From NCBI GenBank assembly GCA_009782405.1, contig WRJC01000012.1, positions 1-64,000 of the forward strand: 64,000 bases of DNA, read 5' to 3'. The notes beneath the pieces are model-generated. The model saw only the letters and a program-made list of their open reading frames with translations, was not told the origin of the DNA and ran no database searches. This document shows, piece by piece, positions 8,353 to 16,350 of the stretch (positions within the stretch are counted from its first letter, which is position 1; the number at the start of each line of letters is the position of its first letter). The DNA comes from Oscillospiraceae bacterium (GTDB lineage Bacteria; Bacillota_A; Clostridia; Oscillospirales; WRJC01). Both the position numbers and the translations under genes were made by a program.

Positions 8353-8427
8353 AAACCACCCCGCCGACTTTGTCGGCACCCCTCCAAGGAGGGGTGGCAG
8401 ATGCGTGAGCGTCTGACGGGGTGGTTT
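8353..8427. repeat. 75-bp palindromic element able to form a four-way junction
   Basis: Outer arms AAACCACCCCG (8353-8363) and CGGGGTGGTTT (8417-8427) pair perfectly. Inside are three hairpins in a row: CCGAC/GTCGG (8364-8376), CCCCTC/GAGGGG (8379-8394) and CAGATGC/GCGTCTG (8398-8415, one G-T pair). This is a miniature, non-coding, cruciform-type repeat. It interrupts the DUF1016 fragment. No copy of it was noticed elsewhere in the window. Confidence 0.8.
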
Positions 8428-8521
8428 TCAAGTAGAACTACTATATTTCCTTGATTCGATAATGTTGGCAACTCTGCACAGTCTGTGGGGCTCTTTTGCT
8501 GTAATATTTCGCACAAGGCGC
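8428..8521. other. Non-coding gap with no recognised feature
   Basis: About 94 bp between the palindromic element and the repeat that holds the 3' end of the XRE-linked gene. No promoter, hairpin or reading frame could be supported. Confidence 0.5.
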
Positions 8522-8580
8522 TTTCGTTTGAATTTGTTAGAGTCCGCCGCGAAACATGCAATAAATAAAAAACATAAGTA
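8522..8580. repeat. 59-bp segment repeated at 18422-18480
   Basis: Gap-free match (two differences noticed) covering the last codons of the membrane half of the XRE gene (CMFRGGL) and sequence just after it. In the second copy it is joined directly to the sequence that corresponds to 9428 here. Confidence 0.88.
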
Positions 8581-8988
8581 GGAAAAACGCCAGCGATAAT
8601 AAACTAAACCCAATCACGAGAAACACTTTCTGATATGGCCGCTTCCCATATTCGCGGTGTTTATCAATTTCGCTGAGTGTTTTGCCCTCGTAAAAAGCAA
8701 CGATTTCTTTGTACGACTGAATATCGAATTTCTTTTTTAGCTTTTCAATCCGAAATCCATAAAACGCCGCCATGCCGATAATCACACCCCAAGCTCCGAT
8801 TCCGATGTATGAATATATCGACAATCCAAACGCCAACATAGGCCATAGCATAAGCGGAAAAGCCGATAAACTCGCACTGAAAAACAATATGTTAAAAATG
8901 ATGCCGTTACGCTTAAAGTATTTTATGTCTTCGGTTTTGATTTCTTCTTTCATCTGTTCAATATCTCCTTTGATCAATAAGTCAAGAG
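8537..8988 (-). pseudogene. Membrane half of a split XRE-type regulator
   Basis: From LDLLIKGDIEQMKEEIKTED the frame continues into two or three hydrophobic segments (FNILFFSASLSAFPLMLWPM, then IGIGAWGVIIGMAAFYGF, then VFLVIGFSLLSLAFFLLMFF). This is the normal continuation of Bacillota XRE proteins whose HTH domain ends in SLDxLIKGD. The N-terminal half is at 9160-9372. The open frame reaches 9040 through unrelated codons, but no convincing ribosome site is present. A 16-bp direct repeat marks where the halves should join. Confidence 0.7.
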
Positions 8989-9203
8989 CCGATTGCGAAA
9001 GACGAACATGTTCGATATTATGCGGGGATATTGAAATCAAAAATTTTGGTTTCCCTCCGCTTTTGAACCCGTTTGCTGTAGGGTACGCGCCCCTGCGCGT
9101 ACCGCGAATTTGATTTCATGTCGATTTTGCCAGCGGTACGCGCAGGGGCGCGTACCCTACTACATTCTTCTTGTTTCGCCATCGCCTATCAATAAGTCAA
9201 GAG
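8973..9203. repeat. 16-bp direct repeats bounding a 199-bp interruption of the XRE gene
   Basis: ATCAATAAGTCAAGAG occurs at 8973-8988 and 9188-9203; on the minus strand it encodes LDLLI in both halves of the regulator. Collapsing the repeat restores one continuous HTH-membrane protein. The interruption contains the inverted repeat at 9078-9160. Confidence 0.75.
9078..9160. repeat. 27-bp perfect inverted repeat with 29-bp loop (REP/MITE-like)
   Basis: Arms 9078-9104 and 9134-9160 are exact reverse complements beginning GTAGGGTACGCGCCCC. The right arm supplies the premature TAG that ends the HTH half-gene. Related single hairpins beginning TGTAGGG or similar occur near 11333, 14401 and 22706. 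Confidence 0.9.
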
Positions 9204-9372
9204 AAACGCCAAAGAGAGAACTCAAAAGCACCAAGCTTTTTAGATCGGGGTAATTTTTGTCGGTTTCCCAGTTTGAAACTGTTTGACGCGATACGAATAT
9301 CCGCTCTGCCAATTCTTCTTGTGATACCTCCATTTCCGAACGGTATTTTTTTATTTGTTTTCCAATCTCCAT
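9160..9372 (-). pseudogene. HTH half of a split XRE-type regulator
   Basis: 70 residues: an XRE/Cro-type helix-turn-helix (LAERIFVSRQTVSNWETDKN, residues about 20-40) followed by LKSLVLLSSLFGVSLDLLI and then only GDGETRRM before a stop supplied by the inverted repeat. The DNA-binding domain is complete, so the truncated protein could still bind its operator. Upstream is the relic of the AAA-ATPase cassette, so this regulator and the ATPase were neighbours. Confidence 0.75.
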
Positions 9373-9427
9373 TCAAGCATCCTCCTGCGCTTATATTATA
9401 GCAGCAGAATAGAAATATATCTATCAA

Positions 9428-9600
9428 AGGTATTCGACATCGCCGTATTTTCGCATGGCAAAATTGTTTGACAAGTCTGTATTTTTGGTTTCGGACTCAC
9501 TGCGTTAAACAAAAAATATCACAAATAAGTCCGAAAATCTGCTTGATGACACGTTTATGCGATTCCGATTGCCGACAAACATAAATAATTAGCTCTCCTT
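9428..9600. repeat. Deletion relic of the AAA-ATPase cassette (flanks only)
   Basis: 9428-9526 matches 18480-18578 (downstream flank of the ATPase gene, 99 bp, gap-free). 9527-9600 matches 20167-20236 (its first codons and ribosome site, with one 4-bp insertion). The roughly 1.59 kb between those blocks in the full copy is missing here. No coding potential remains. Confidence 0.9.
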
Positions 9601-9632
9601 ATTTCGAGATAAAGCGCGATCGGATTTCATAT

Positions 9633-11291
9633 TTAATACAGCTTGCAGCTCAATATCCTGTTGGCGTTGTCCCAGGTGACCGCGCCGTAAATTTTCAGCA
9701 GCTCGAAATCGATGAACATATAGCCATTTATCGAGTAACTCTCCACCAGCATGCCCGACAGGTACACCTTGATCGCCGACATGACATATTTCGCCTTGAG
9801 GTCGCCGGGCTTTTTTCCGGGCGGAATGCCCTCGAAGGGAAGCGGATTCATCGCCTTGTCTTTGTTTCGCTCCACTTTCAGCGTCTTTTCGGCTGCGTTC
9901 CATGCCACGTCGAAGCCATACCCCGCCAAATCCTCGACGATTATTTGCGCGTAGCCGTTGATGTTGCTTATCGGTATGGGCTGGCCGTCGATATATGCCG
10001 TTATGCTCGTGTACACCACGTCGCCTATCGGTTCGCCTATCCTCGGCGTTTTGGGCGGCTGGGAGGGCTGCGTCGCCGTTTGGGGCTGCTGAGAGGAAGG
10101 CTGACTCGTCGGTTGCTCCGTGGCGCCGCCATCCATGATCTTTACAGGGGTGTAACTGTTCGTTATCGTGCCGTCGCCGAGTTGCCCATAACCGTTAGTC
10201 CCCCAAACCCACAGGCTGCCGTCGGTCTTGATCGCCATCGTGTGTTCGCCGCCCGCCGAAACCTGCGCCACGTTGTCCATGACGAATACCGGCGTGTGCC
10301 TGTACTCCTCCTCTATCATGCCGTCGCCGAGTTGCCCATAACCGTTATACCCCCAAGCCCATAGGCTGCCGTCGGTCTTGATCGCCATCGTGTGTTCGCC
10401 GCCCGCCGAAACCTGCGCCACGTTGTCCATGACGTGCACCGGCGCGTACCTGCCTGTCGTCGTGCCGTCGCCGAGTTGCCCATAACCGTTATACCCCCAA
10501 GCCCATAGGCTGCCGTCGGTCTTGATCGCCATCGTGTGATATTCGCCCGCCGAAACCTGCGCCACGTCGTCCATGATGTGCACCGGCGCCCATTTGGGCA
10601 TTACGAAATATGTTCCCATAGTTGGATTAAATATTGCCTCAGTGCCGTCACCGATTTGGCCACTTCCGTTATACCCCCAGGCCCATAGGCTGCCGTCGGT
10701 CTTGATCGCCATCGTGTACTCGCCGCCCGCCGAAACCTGCGCCACATCGTCCATGATGTGCACCGGTGTGCTTTTTCTATCCGTTGAGCTGTCACCGAGT
10801 TGGCCACGCACATTAACCCCCCAGGCCCATAGGCTGCCATCGTTTTTGATCGCCATCGTGTGGCCGCCGCCCGCCGAAACCTGCGCCACGTTGTCCATGA
10901 CGTGCACCGGCGCGTGTTTTTCCGCTGTCGTGCCGTCCCCGAGCTGATCCCAAATATTTTGCCCCCAGGCCCATAGGCTGCCGTCGTTTTTGATCGCCAT
11001 CGTGTGATATTCGCCCGCCGAAACTTGTGCCACGTTGTCCATGACGTGCACCGGCGCGTACCTGTCCGTCGTTGTGCCGTCACCGAGCTGGCCGCCAACG
11101 CTGTTATTTCCCCAAGCCCACAGGCTGCCATCGCTCTTGATCGCCATCGTGTGCCATTTGCCCGCGCTGATTGTGGAATAGGTGTCGCCGAATGCGCCCA
11201 CCGATGCCGGAATGAAGGTGAACAATGCCAGCATGAGCGAAAGCGCGATTGCGAGGCTCATGAGTTTTTTCGCTGTTTTTGTTTTCTGCAT
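9633..11291 (-). CDS. Secreted RCC1-repeat protein with copper-amine-oxidase-N-like C-terminus
   Basis: 552 residues from the ATG at 11291, which follows GGAGGGA at a good spacing. Signal peptide about 1-33. Seven tandem RCC1-type beta-propeller blades follow, each with [21 protein letters not shown] and [12 protein letters not shown] words (about 35-400), enough for one seven-bladed propeller. A Ser/Gln/Pro linker near 405-430 leads to a C-terminal domain ([20 protein letters not shown], then [20 protein letters not shown]) that resembles the copper amine oxidase N-terminal-like stalk domain found in wall-associated proteins. Probably exported and cell-surface bound; the ligand is unknown. 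It lies downstream of, and in the same direction as, the SLH protein gene. Confidence 0.8.
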   Translation of the reverse strand: MQKTKTAKKLMSLAIALSLMLALFTFIPASVGAFGDTYSTISAGKWHTMAIKSDGSLWAWGNNSVGGQLGDGTTTDRYAPVHVMDNVAQVSAGEYHTMAIKNDGSLWAWGQNIWDQLGDGTTAEKHAPVHVMDNVAQVSAGGGHTMAIKNDGSLWAWGVNVRGQLGDSSTDRKSTPVHIMDDVAQVSAGGEYTMAIKTDGSLWAWGYNGSGQIGDGTEAIFNPTMGTYFVMPKWAPVHIMDDVAQVSAGEYHTMAIKTDGSLWAWGYNGYGQLGDGTTTGRYAPVHVMDNVAQVSAGGEHTMAIKTDGSLWAWGYNGYGQLGDGMIEEEYRHTPVFVMDNVAQVSAGGEHTMAIKTDGSLWVWGTNGYGQLGDGTITNSYTPVKIMDGGATEQPTSQPSSQQPQTATQPSQPPKTPRIGEPIGDVVYTSITAYIDGQPIPISNINGYAQIIVEDLAGYGFDVAWNAAEKTLKVERNKDKAMNPLPFEGIPPGKKPGDLKAKYVMSAIKVYLSGMLVESYSINGYMFIDFELLKIYGAVTWDNANRILSCKLY

Positions 11292-11305
11292 TTTTTGTCC
11301 CTCCG

Positions 11306-11330
11306 TTGCATTTTGGCAACCTTTGAAAAC
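11306..11330 (-). promoter_or_regulatory. Leader motif shared with the upstream SLH gene
   Basis: The minus strand reads AGGTTGCCAAAATGCA ahead of the RCC1 gene start. A near-identical AGGTTGCCAAATATGCA precedes the SLH gene at about 14035-14056. Role unknown; it could be an mRNA leader or regulator site common to both surface-protein genes. Confidence 0.5.
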
Positions 11331-11332
11331 GC

Positions 11333-11364
11333 CGGGTGGGGCGGCCGCGAGGGCCGCCCACCAC
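11333..11364. repeat. REP-like hairpin between the two surface-protein genes
   Basis: On the minus strand GGTGGGCGGCC and GGCCGCCCCACC pair around a CTCGC loop with one bulge. The sequence resembles the TAGGG-GCG-CC hairpins at 9078, 14401 and 22706. It may also act as an attenuator, although only a short T-tract follows. Confidence 0.6.
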
Positions 11365-11393
11365 AAAAATAATGTTGCAATGATGATGTTGAT

Positions 11394-14012
11394 TTACATG
11401 GCAAACTTGATGCGATTGTCCGGGTCCATCATGCGCATGAGTATCGCCGCGACCTCGCTGCGCTTGATGTTCGCGCTCGGGTTGCAGTTGTGCGCCGCGT
11501 CAACCCCCTGCACGATACCCGCGCGGTACAGCCTGTAGATAGCTCCCGCCTGTATGTGCCCCGCCGGAACGTCAGGTATCGCCCCGTCCGCTATGGTGTT
11601 GATCGGAGCCAGCGCCTCGCTCGGCAGCGCGTTCGCGAATATCTCCATGTAACCCGCCCTCGTCGCCGCCGTGTTCCATGCGTAGTTCTTGTCGATGATC
11701 CCGTTCGCCTTCGCGTAGGAAACGTATGTGTCGTACCACTCGCCCGCGCCCACCGCCAGCGTGACCTTGCCGGTGGTGTAGAGCTGGTGCATGCAGGCGG
11801 CCAGCTTCACCGCCTCGGCGTATGTGAGGTTGTCGTCGGGCATGAACAGCGTGTCCGTCTTGCCGTTGATGAGCCCCATCTCCCACGCCCCTTTCACGCT
11901 CTCATAGATCCAGTTGCCCGGAATCTGCGCCACGTCCGTGAACGGGAACGGCTTTGCCGGGGTCGGCGCCGCCCCATCCTTCACGGTGAGCACAAACGTA
12001 AGCTCCACGTCGGGCGATGCGCCGTTCGAGGCTTTCAGTATAACGCTGTATGAGCCGGCGCCCAGCCCTGCGGCTATGTCCAGCTTCTTCGTGCTCGCGT
12101 TCCATGTGATCTTCGCGTCCCCGCTCGTCTTCGTCACCGTTACCGTGCCGTCGCCGACCACGGTGTATGCCTCTGTCGATGTGGCCGCATATCCTGTGGC
12201 GAGCGCCATCTCTTTCGGCCCCGTGATGCCCGCCTTGACAGGCTCATCTTTCACGGTGAGCACAAACGTAAGCTCCACGGCAGGGTCGCTCTCGTTGCTT
12301 GCCTTCAATATGACGCTGTATGAACCGGCGCTCAGCCCTGCGGCTATGTCCAGCTTCTTCGCGCTCGCGTTCCATGTGATCTTCGCGTCGCCGCTTGTCT
12401 TTGCCACCGTCGTCGCCTCGCCGGTCACGGTATATGCCTCCGTCGATGTGGCCGCGTATCCCACGCTTAATGTCATCGCTTCCGGCCCCGTGATGCCCGC
12501 TTTGGCTGCCGTTGCCGCCGCCTCCACTTTGAGTGTGAACGTCAGCTCTGCATCGGGCGATGTGCCGTTCGAGGCTTTCAGCTTGACCGGGTATGTGCCC
12601 TCCGCCAGCCCTGCGGCTATGTCCAATTTCTTCGCGGTGTTGTTCCATGTGATCTTCGCGTCGCCGCTTGTCTTTTCCACCGCTACCGTGCCGTCGCCGG
12701 TCACGGTGTATGCCTCCGTCGATGTGGCCGCATAGCCTACGGCGAGCGTCAGTGTTGTCGGCCCCGTGATCGTGGGCGCGGCTGCCGTTGCCGCTGCTCC
12801 CACCGTGAGCGTGAACGTAAGCTCCGCGTCGGGCGATGTGCCGTTCGAGGCTTTCAGCTTGACCGGGTATGTGCCCTCTGCAAGCCCTGCCGCTATGTTG
12901 AGTTTCTTCGTGCCCGCGTTCCATGTGATCTTCGAGTCGCCGCTCGTTATTGTCACCGTTACCGTGCCGGAGCCAGTCACGGTGAATGCCTCCGTCGATG
13001 TCGCAGCATAGCCGACGGTGAGCGTCATCTCAGTCGGCCCGGTGATAAACTCGGGCACCTCCTCCACCGTGAGCGTGAACGTGAGCTCCGCGTTGGTCGT
13101 GTCGTTCGAGGCTTTCAGCTTGACCGGGTATGTGCCCACCGCAAGCCCTGCGGCTATGTCCAGCTTCTTCGTGCTGTTGTTCCATGTGATCTTAGAGTTG
13201 CCGCTTGTTTTCGTCACCGTTACTGTGCCAGCGCCCATCACGGCGTATGCCTCCGTCGATGTCGCCGCATAGCCGACGGTGAGCGTCATCTCAGTCGGCC
13301 CGGTGATCCTGGCCTTACTTATGGCATCTGCGATGCTATCTGTGTTCCCAATAATCTGATCTACCAACTGTGGCATTGCCTCCTCCACCGTGAGCGTGAA
13401 CGTGAGCTCCGACGTGTAGATAAGTATTGACGCTTTCAGCTTGACCGGGTATGTGCCCTCCGCCAGCCCTGCCGCTATGTCCAGTTTCTTCGTGCTCGCG
13501 TTCCATGTGATCTTCGAGTTGCCGCTCACCTTTTCCACCTTTACTGTGCCAAAGGTCCCAAGGCTCGGCACGGTGAATGCCTCCGTCGATGTCGCCGCAT
13601 ACCCTGTGGTGAGCGTCATCTCAGTCGGCCCGGCGATTAACGGGGGCACCTCCTTCACCGTGAGCGTGAACGTAAGCTCCGCGTCGGGCGATAAGCCGTT
13701 CGAGGCTTTCAGCTTGACCGGGTATGTGCCCTCCGCCAGCCCTGCCGCTATGTCCAATTTCTTCGTGCTGTTGTTCCATGTGATCTTCGAGTTGCCCGTC
13801 TTCGTCACCGTTGCGCCAGCGCCTTTCACGGTGTATGCCTCCGTCGATGTGGCCGCATAGCCGACGTAGAGCGTCATCTCAGTCGGCCCGGTTATAGTGA
13901 CTAGCAATGGAGTAGGATCAAGAGCTTGCGCGGGCAGAGTCAACAAATTCAGTCCAAGCATCATCATTACCGCCAGCAGGATGGACAAGAGCCGTTTTGC
14001 CGTGTTTTTCAT
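11394..14012 (-). CDS. Surface protein with seven Ig-like repeats and C-terminal SLH domains
   Basis: 872 residues; AGGAGA precedes the ATG. A signal peptide (about 1-31) is followed by seven repeats of about 85-105 residues, each opening with GPTEMTLTVGYAATSTEAYT and closing with AGLAEGTYPVKLKASNG-like text and a LTFTLTV strand, an Ig-like/cadherin-like fold. Residues about 690-870 hold three SLH-type units (FTDVAQIPGNWIYESVKGAW, then WYDTYVSYAKANGIIDKNY, then GAIYRLYRAGIVQGVDAAHN), which usually bind pyruvylated wall polysaccharide. The repeats are very similar at DNA level and could gain or lose units. Likely an S-layer or adhesin-type protein. Confidence 0.88.
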   Translation of the reverse strand: MKNTAKRLLSILLAVMMMLGLNLLTLPAQALDPTPLLVTITGPTEMTLYVGYAATSTEAYTVKGAGATVTKTGNSKITWNNSTKKLDIAAGLAEGTYPVKLKASNGLSPDAELTFTLTVKEVPPLIAGPTEMTLTTGYAATSTEAFTVPSLGTFGTVKVEKVSGNSKITWNASTKKLDIAAGLAEGTYPVKLKASILIYTSELTFTLTVEEAMPQLVDQIIGNTDSIADAISKARITGPTEMTLTVGYAATSTEAYAVMGAGTVTVTKTSGNSKITWNNSTKKLDIAAGLAVGTYPVKLKASNDTTNAELTFTLTVEEVPEFITGPTEMTLTVGYAATSTEAFTVTGSGTVTVTITSGDSKITWNAGTKKLNIAAGLAEGTYPVKLKASNGTSPDAELTFTLTVGAAATAAAPTITGPTTLTLAVGYAATSTEAYTVTGDGTVAVEKTSGDAKITWNNTAKKLDIAAGLAEGTYPVKLKASNGTSPDAELTFTLKVEAAATAAKAGITGPEAMTLSVGYAATSTEAYTVTGEATTVAKTSGDAKITWNASAKKLDIAAGLSAGSYSVILKASNESDPAVELTFVLTVKDEPVKAGITGPKEMALATGYAATSTEAYTVVGDGTVTVTKTSGDAKITWNASTKKLDIAAGLGAGSYSVILKASNGASPDVELTFVLTVKDGAAPTPAKPFPFTDVAQIPGNWIYESVKGAWEMGLINGKTDTLFMPDDNLTYAEAVKLAACMHQLYTTGKVTLAVGAGEWYDTYVSYAKANGIIDKNYAWNTAATRAGYMEIFANALPSEALAPINTIADGAIPDVPAGHIQAGAIYRLYRAGIVQGVDAAHNCNPSANIKRSEVAAILMRMMDPDNRIKFAM

Positions 14013-14400
14013 ATTTTTCTTCTCCTGTTTTTTTTTGCATATTTGGCAACCTCCAAAAACCCTGTATAGAGTATGCCAATTTGTTAGGCTTAGGATTTTT
14101 TACAACTTATCCGGTGAAATGTTGTTTTTGGGTTCGATTTCGGTGATTTTACGATGAATCGCACATCATATTACCCTCGCTTTCTGTTTTTTCGGAATCC
14201 GATCCGTTTTTCCAAAAAGGTACAGCTTTTTGGAAACGCAGGTTTAAAATTCACTCGCCGTTCCGGCATCTATCGCAAAGGTATGTTCACATCATTTTAA
14301 CACATCAAATGGAAAAATACAATACTTTTTTTGTAAAAAAATCAAAAATATCGTTAGCTTCCATGAAGCAACCGCGTTTCCACAAAAGCGGTGTTTTCCT

Positions 14401-14430
14401 GCGGCACGCCCGGTGGTCGTGCCCTACAAC
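14401..14430. repeat. REP-like hairpin
   Basis: GGCACG (14403-14408) pairs with CGTGCC (14418-14423). Read on the minus strand the element begins TGTAGGGCACGACC, like the arms at 9078-9160 and the hairpin at 22706-22733. Confidence 0.6.
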
Positions 14431-14465
14431 ATGACAGCCAAATGCCATCATGATATTTTTATGCG

Positions 14466-14578
14466 ATTGCCATAGTCCGTCAAACAAAAATTTATCCTTC
14501 AAAAGGGGAAATAAAAAAATATTTAAATTGAAATTTGTTTGAAAAAGTGATATAATATATAGCGGAGAAGGTTGCAGG
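14466..14578. repeat. 113-bp copy of the Rpn-gene promoter region (matches 26499-26611)
   Basis: Gap-free match with a few substitutions. It includes TTGAAA (14528-14533), 17 bp and TATAAT (14551-14556). The coding part of the nuclease is absent. The promoter now points at the VapB-type antitoxin gene about 125 bp downstream and could drive it. Confidence 0.9.
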
Positions 14579-14701
14579 CTTTTCTCCCCATTGCTAAAGC
14601 AAGGAGCCTCTCGCCGACACACGGTGAAAAAGGAGTGATAAAATGGGATCATGAGTTACGAGAACAATTCAAAAAAACAAAAGATGAAATGGGTGAGTAA
14701 A

Positions 14702-14962
14702 ATGCAAGCATACGAGGGTTATTTTGAGAATGGAATATTTCATGCGGCAGGGCATATAGTGCGCATACCAGAGCGGCGGCGTGTATTTCTTACGGTTCTT
14801 GAAGAACAACCAACGCAGTTAATCGATAAAGATAAAAGAATATTTTGGGCCGAATTTGATAGAATGGTCGATGAATCAACGAATGAAGTATTGAGGGAGG
14901 AAAATTTCTCGCGATTAAATTTTGGGCGCGAACTTATTTTATTATCTGACGAGGAGGAATAA
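14702..14962 (+). CDS. VapB-type antitoxin
   Basis: 86 residues starting at MQAYEGYFENGIF with GGGTGAG just upstream. The N-terminus with IRIPERRRVFLTVLEE-type text is the usual beginning of small antitoxins paired with PIN-domain toxins in Clostridia. The four following codons of spacing lead straight into the vapC start (14966). In intact systems it neutralises the toxin and represses the operon; here the toxin is truncated, so it is probably an orphan. Confidence 0.75.
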   Translation: MQAYEGYFENGIFHAAGHIVRIPERRRVFLTVLEEQPTQLIDKDKRIFWAEFDRMVDESTNEVLREENFSRLNFGRELILLSDEEE

Positions 14963-14965
14963 ACA

Positions 14966-15097
14966 ATGACGTATGCACTCGATACGAATATTGTTATTCA
15001 TCTTTTGCGTGGTACTTCGAGCGTTCGGGCGAAACGCGATGAGGCGATAGCGCAGAGCGCCAAAAAGGCGCAAATCGCGGCAGATAAAAATAGGTAA
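14966..15097 (+). pseudogene. VapC PIN-domain toxin remnant, chimeric 3' end
   Basis: 43 codons. MTYALDTNIVIHLLRG is the start of a PIN ribonuclease, including the first catalytic Asp (residue 6). After about residue 28 the sequence switches to a 40-bp stretch identical to 28182-28221, read in another context, and then stops. The remaining acidic residues of the PIN site are gone, so it cannot be active. GAGGAGG precedes the ATG. Confidence 0.85.
15050..15089. repeat. 40-bp exact repeat of 28182-28221
   Basis: Begins GCGCAGAGCGCCAAAAAGGC in both places and ends GCAGATAAAA. Here it is the 3' end of the toxin remnant; at 28 kb it lies inside an anti-sigma-like gene on the opposite strand. Flanking bases are unrelated. 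Confidence 0.95.
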
Positions 15098-15142
15098 TCG
15101 CCAAACGGGGTTCCTTATTTGCGTTTATTTTTAGAAAAGCAG

Positions 15143-15171
15143 TTGATATTTTTTTAGGATTGGTTTATACT
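15143..15171 (+). promoter_or_regulatory. Sigma-A promoter of the unknown gene at 15232
   Basis: TTGATA (15143-15148), 17-bp spacer, TATACT (15166-15171). Transcription would begin near 15178, which rules out the earlier in-frame start at 15160. Confidence 0.65.
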
Positions 15172-15231
15172 ATTTGGCAGGAAAGTAACACTTTTATATG
15201 CTGGTTTGAGTCCAGCGGAATGGAGTTTTAT

Positions 15232-16341
15232 ATGGAATTAGTCGTTTCCGAATTCAATGGCGAAATTCAACAAAGGATACTCGAAAAAATGAATAAAGAA
15301 TATCTTTCGACTGGTAAGTTTGTCAAAGACCAAATTAGTGTTTCGCCCAAGATTATGTCGTCGTTGATGTTGTCTGGCGGCGCGGCGGGAACGGCAGCGT
15401 CGGCAAAGATGTCTTCGTCAATGTTCATGACTTTCGCTGACCCGGCCAAATTGATGAAACTTAAATCGGGTGGTTTTATCAGCCCTATTATTGGCCCCAA
15501 CGGAAAAATAGCGGAGCAAGCCGCATTTTTTCCTGTGGCGAGTTCTCTTCCTATCGTTGCTCCCTTGATGGCTATGCAAACATTGTCTTCCGTCGTCATG
15601 CTGCAACGGTTTGCCGCGATAGATAAAAAGCTGGACGCAATTCAAGGATCGATAGATAAAATGCTGGCGCGGCAGGAGATAACAAAAATCGCGGAGTTGT
15701 TCGCTTCTGTCCACATTGTCGATGAAATTTATATGCAGTACGGCCAAACAGGGCATTTTTCCATAGATATGCTTATCAGGCTGGCGTTGGCGGAACGTGA
15801 CGCCATGGGACTGTCAAGGAGATATGAAATGTTAGAAAATTCCGGTGACGATGAAGCCGCGAAAAGTTTTGATAATTACGACACTTACTGCACTATGCTG
15901 TCATCGTTTTTGAATTTACGGATAAAATATCTGCGGACGTGTGTCGACATTCAAGAGAATCCGCAATTCGTCCGATGCTCTTCGGAAAGTTTTTCAGCGT
16001 TATTGAAAAACAGCGTCAATTTGTGGGACAAACTTTTGCACAAATCGGACAAAATGAAAAACGACATAGATGAACTCGCCGCACAGGTTGAAAAAGCTAA
16101 TGTTCTGCAAAAGATTACCCAAACATCAAAAAAAGAATTATCTCGGAAAAAAGATGAATATACTGCGGTCATGGAAAAGGAACGCATCATTTTGAAAGAT
16201 TTCCATACTTTAATAGACATAGCGAAACAAATGCCCGAAACGGAAAGCGAACAAGCACTCCCGACATTGATGTATTGGCACGATGAAGAAGGCGAACATT
16301 GTATTGCTACAAGCGAACAAATATTAGACGCGGTCGCGTAA
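15232..16341 (+). CDS. Unrecognised protein with hydrophobic middle and coiled coils, beside VapBC and IscB
   Basis: 369 residues from the ATG at 15232, chosen because GGAG lies 6 bp upstream and the promoter at 15143-15171 excludes 15160; an in-frame ATG at 15220 lacks spacing. Residues 43-66 are Gly/Ala/Ser/Met rich and 97-124 are strongly hydrophobic (SSLPIVAPLMAMQTLSSVVM), suggesting membrane contact. They are followed by a short coiled coil (128-150) and a long charged helical region with coiled coil (about 265-325). No signal peptide, catalytic motif or known domain was recognised. Its own promoter and location in a defence/toxin region make it a candidate effector or immunity gene, but that is only context. 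Confidence 0.6.
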   Translation: MELVVSEFNGEIQQRILEKMNKEYLSTGKFVKDQISVSPKIMSSLMLSGGAAGTAASAKMSSSMFMTFADPAKLMKLKSGGFISPIIGPNGKIAEQAAFFPVASSLPIVAPLMAMQTLSSVVMLQRFAAIDKKLDAIQGSIDKMLARQEITKIAELFASVHIVDEIYMQYGQTGHFSIDMLIRLALAERDAMGLSRRYEMLENSGDDEAAKSFDNYDTYCTMLSSFLNLRIKYLRTCVDIQENPQFVRCSSESFSALLKNSVNLWDKLLHKSDKMKNDIDELAAQVEKANVLQKITQTSKKELSRKKDEYTAVMEKERIILKDFHTLIDIAKQMPETESEQALPTLMYWHDEEGEHCIATSEQILDAVA

Positions 16342-16350
16342 GGCATTTTC

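Larger units (their letters stand above)
14013..14701. other. 689-bp intergenic region
   Basis: From left to right: leader of the SLH gene with the shared AGGTTGCC motif (about 14035-14056), a featureless AT-rich stretch, the REP-like hairpin at 14401-14430, the copied Rpn promoter at 14466-14578, and about 60 bp of unrecognised sequence before the antitoxin gene. A possible ribosome site AAGGAG (about 14631) leads only to a four-codon frame. Confidence 0.6.

Noticed and set aside
10180..11160. Regularly spaced repeats that could be taken for a CRISPR-like array
   Set aside because: They are in-frame codons of RCC1 blades ([14 protein letters not shown]) with coding-type variation and no constant-length spacers.
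11980..13900. Long open frames on the plus strand opposite the Ig-like repeats
   Set aside because: They mirror the minus-strand repeats, lack ribosome sites, and the minus-strand product has a signal peptide and SLH domains.
9633..14012. Repeat arrays considered as a diversity-generating retroelement target
   Set aside because: No reverse transcriptase or template repeat is visible in the window.
15160..15231. Earlier start at 15160 for the unknown gene
   Set aside because: It lies within the promoter -10 region and has no ribosome site.
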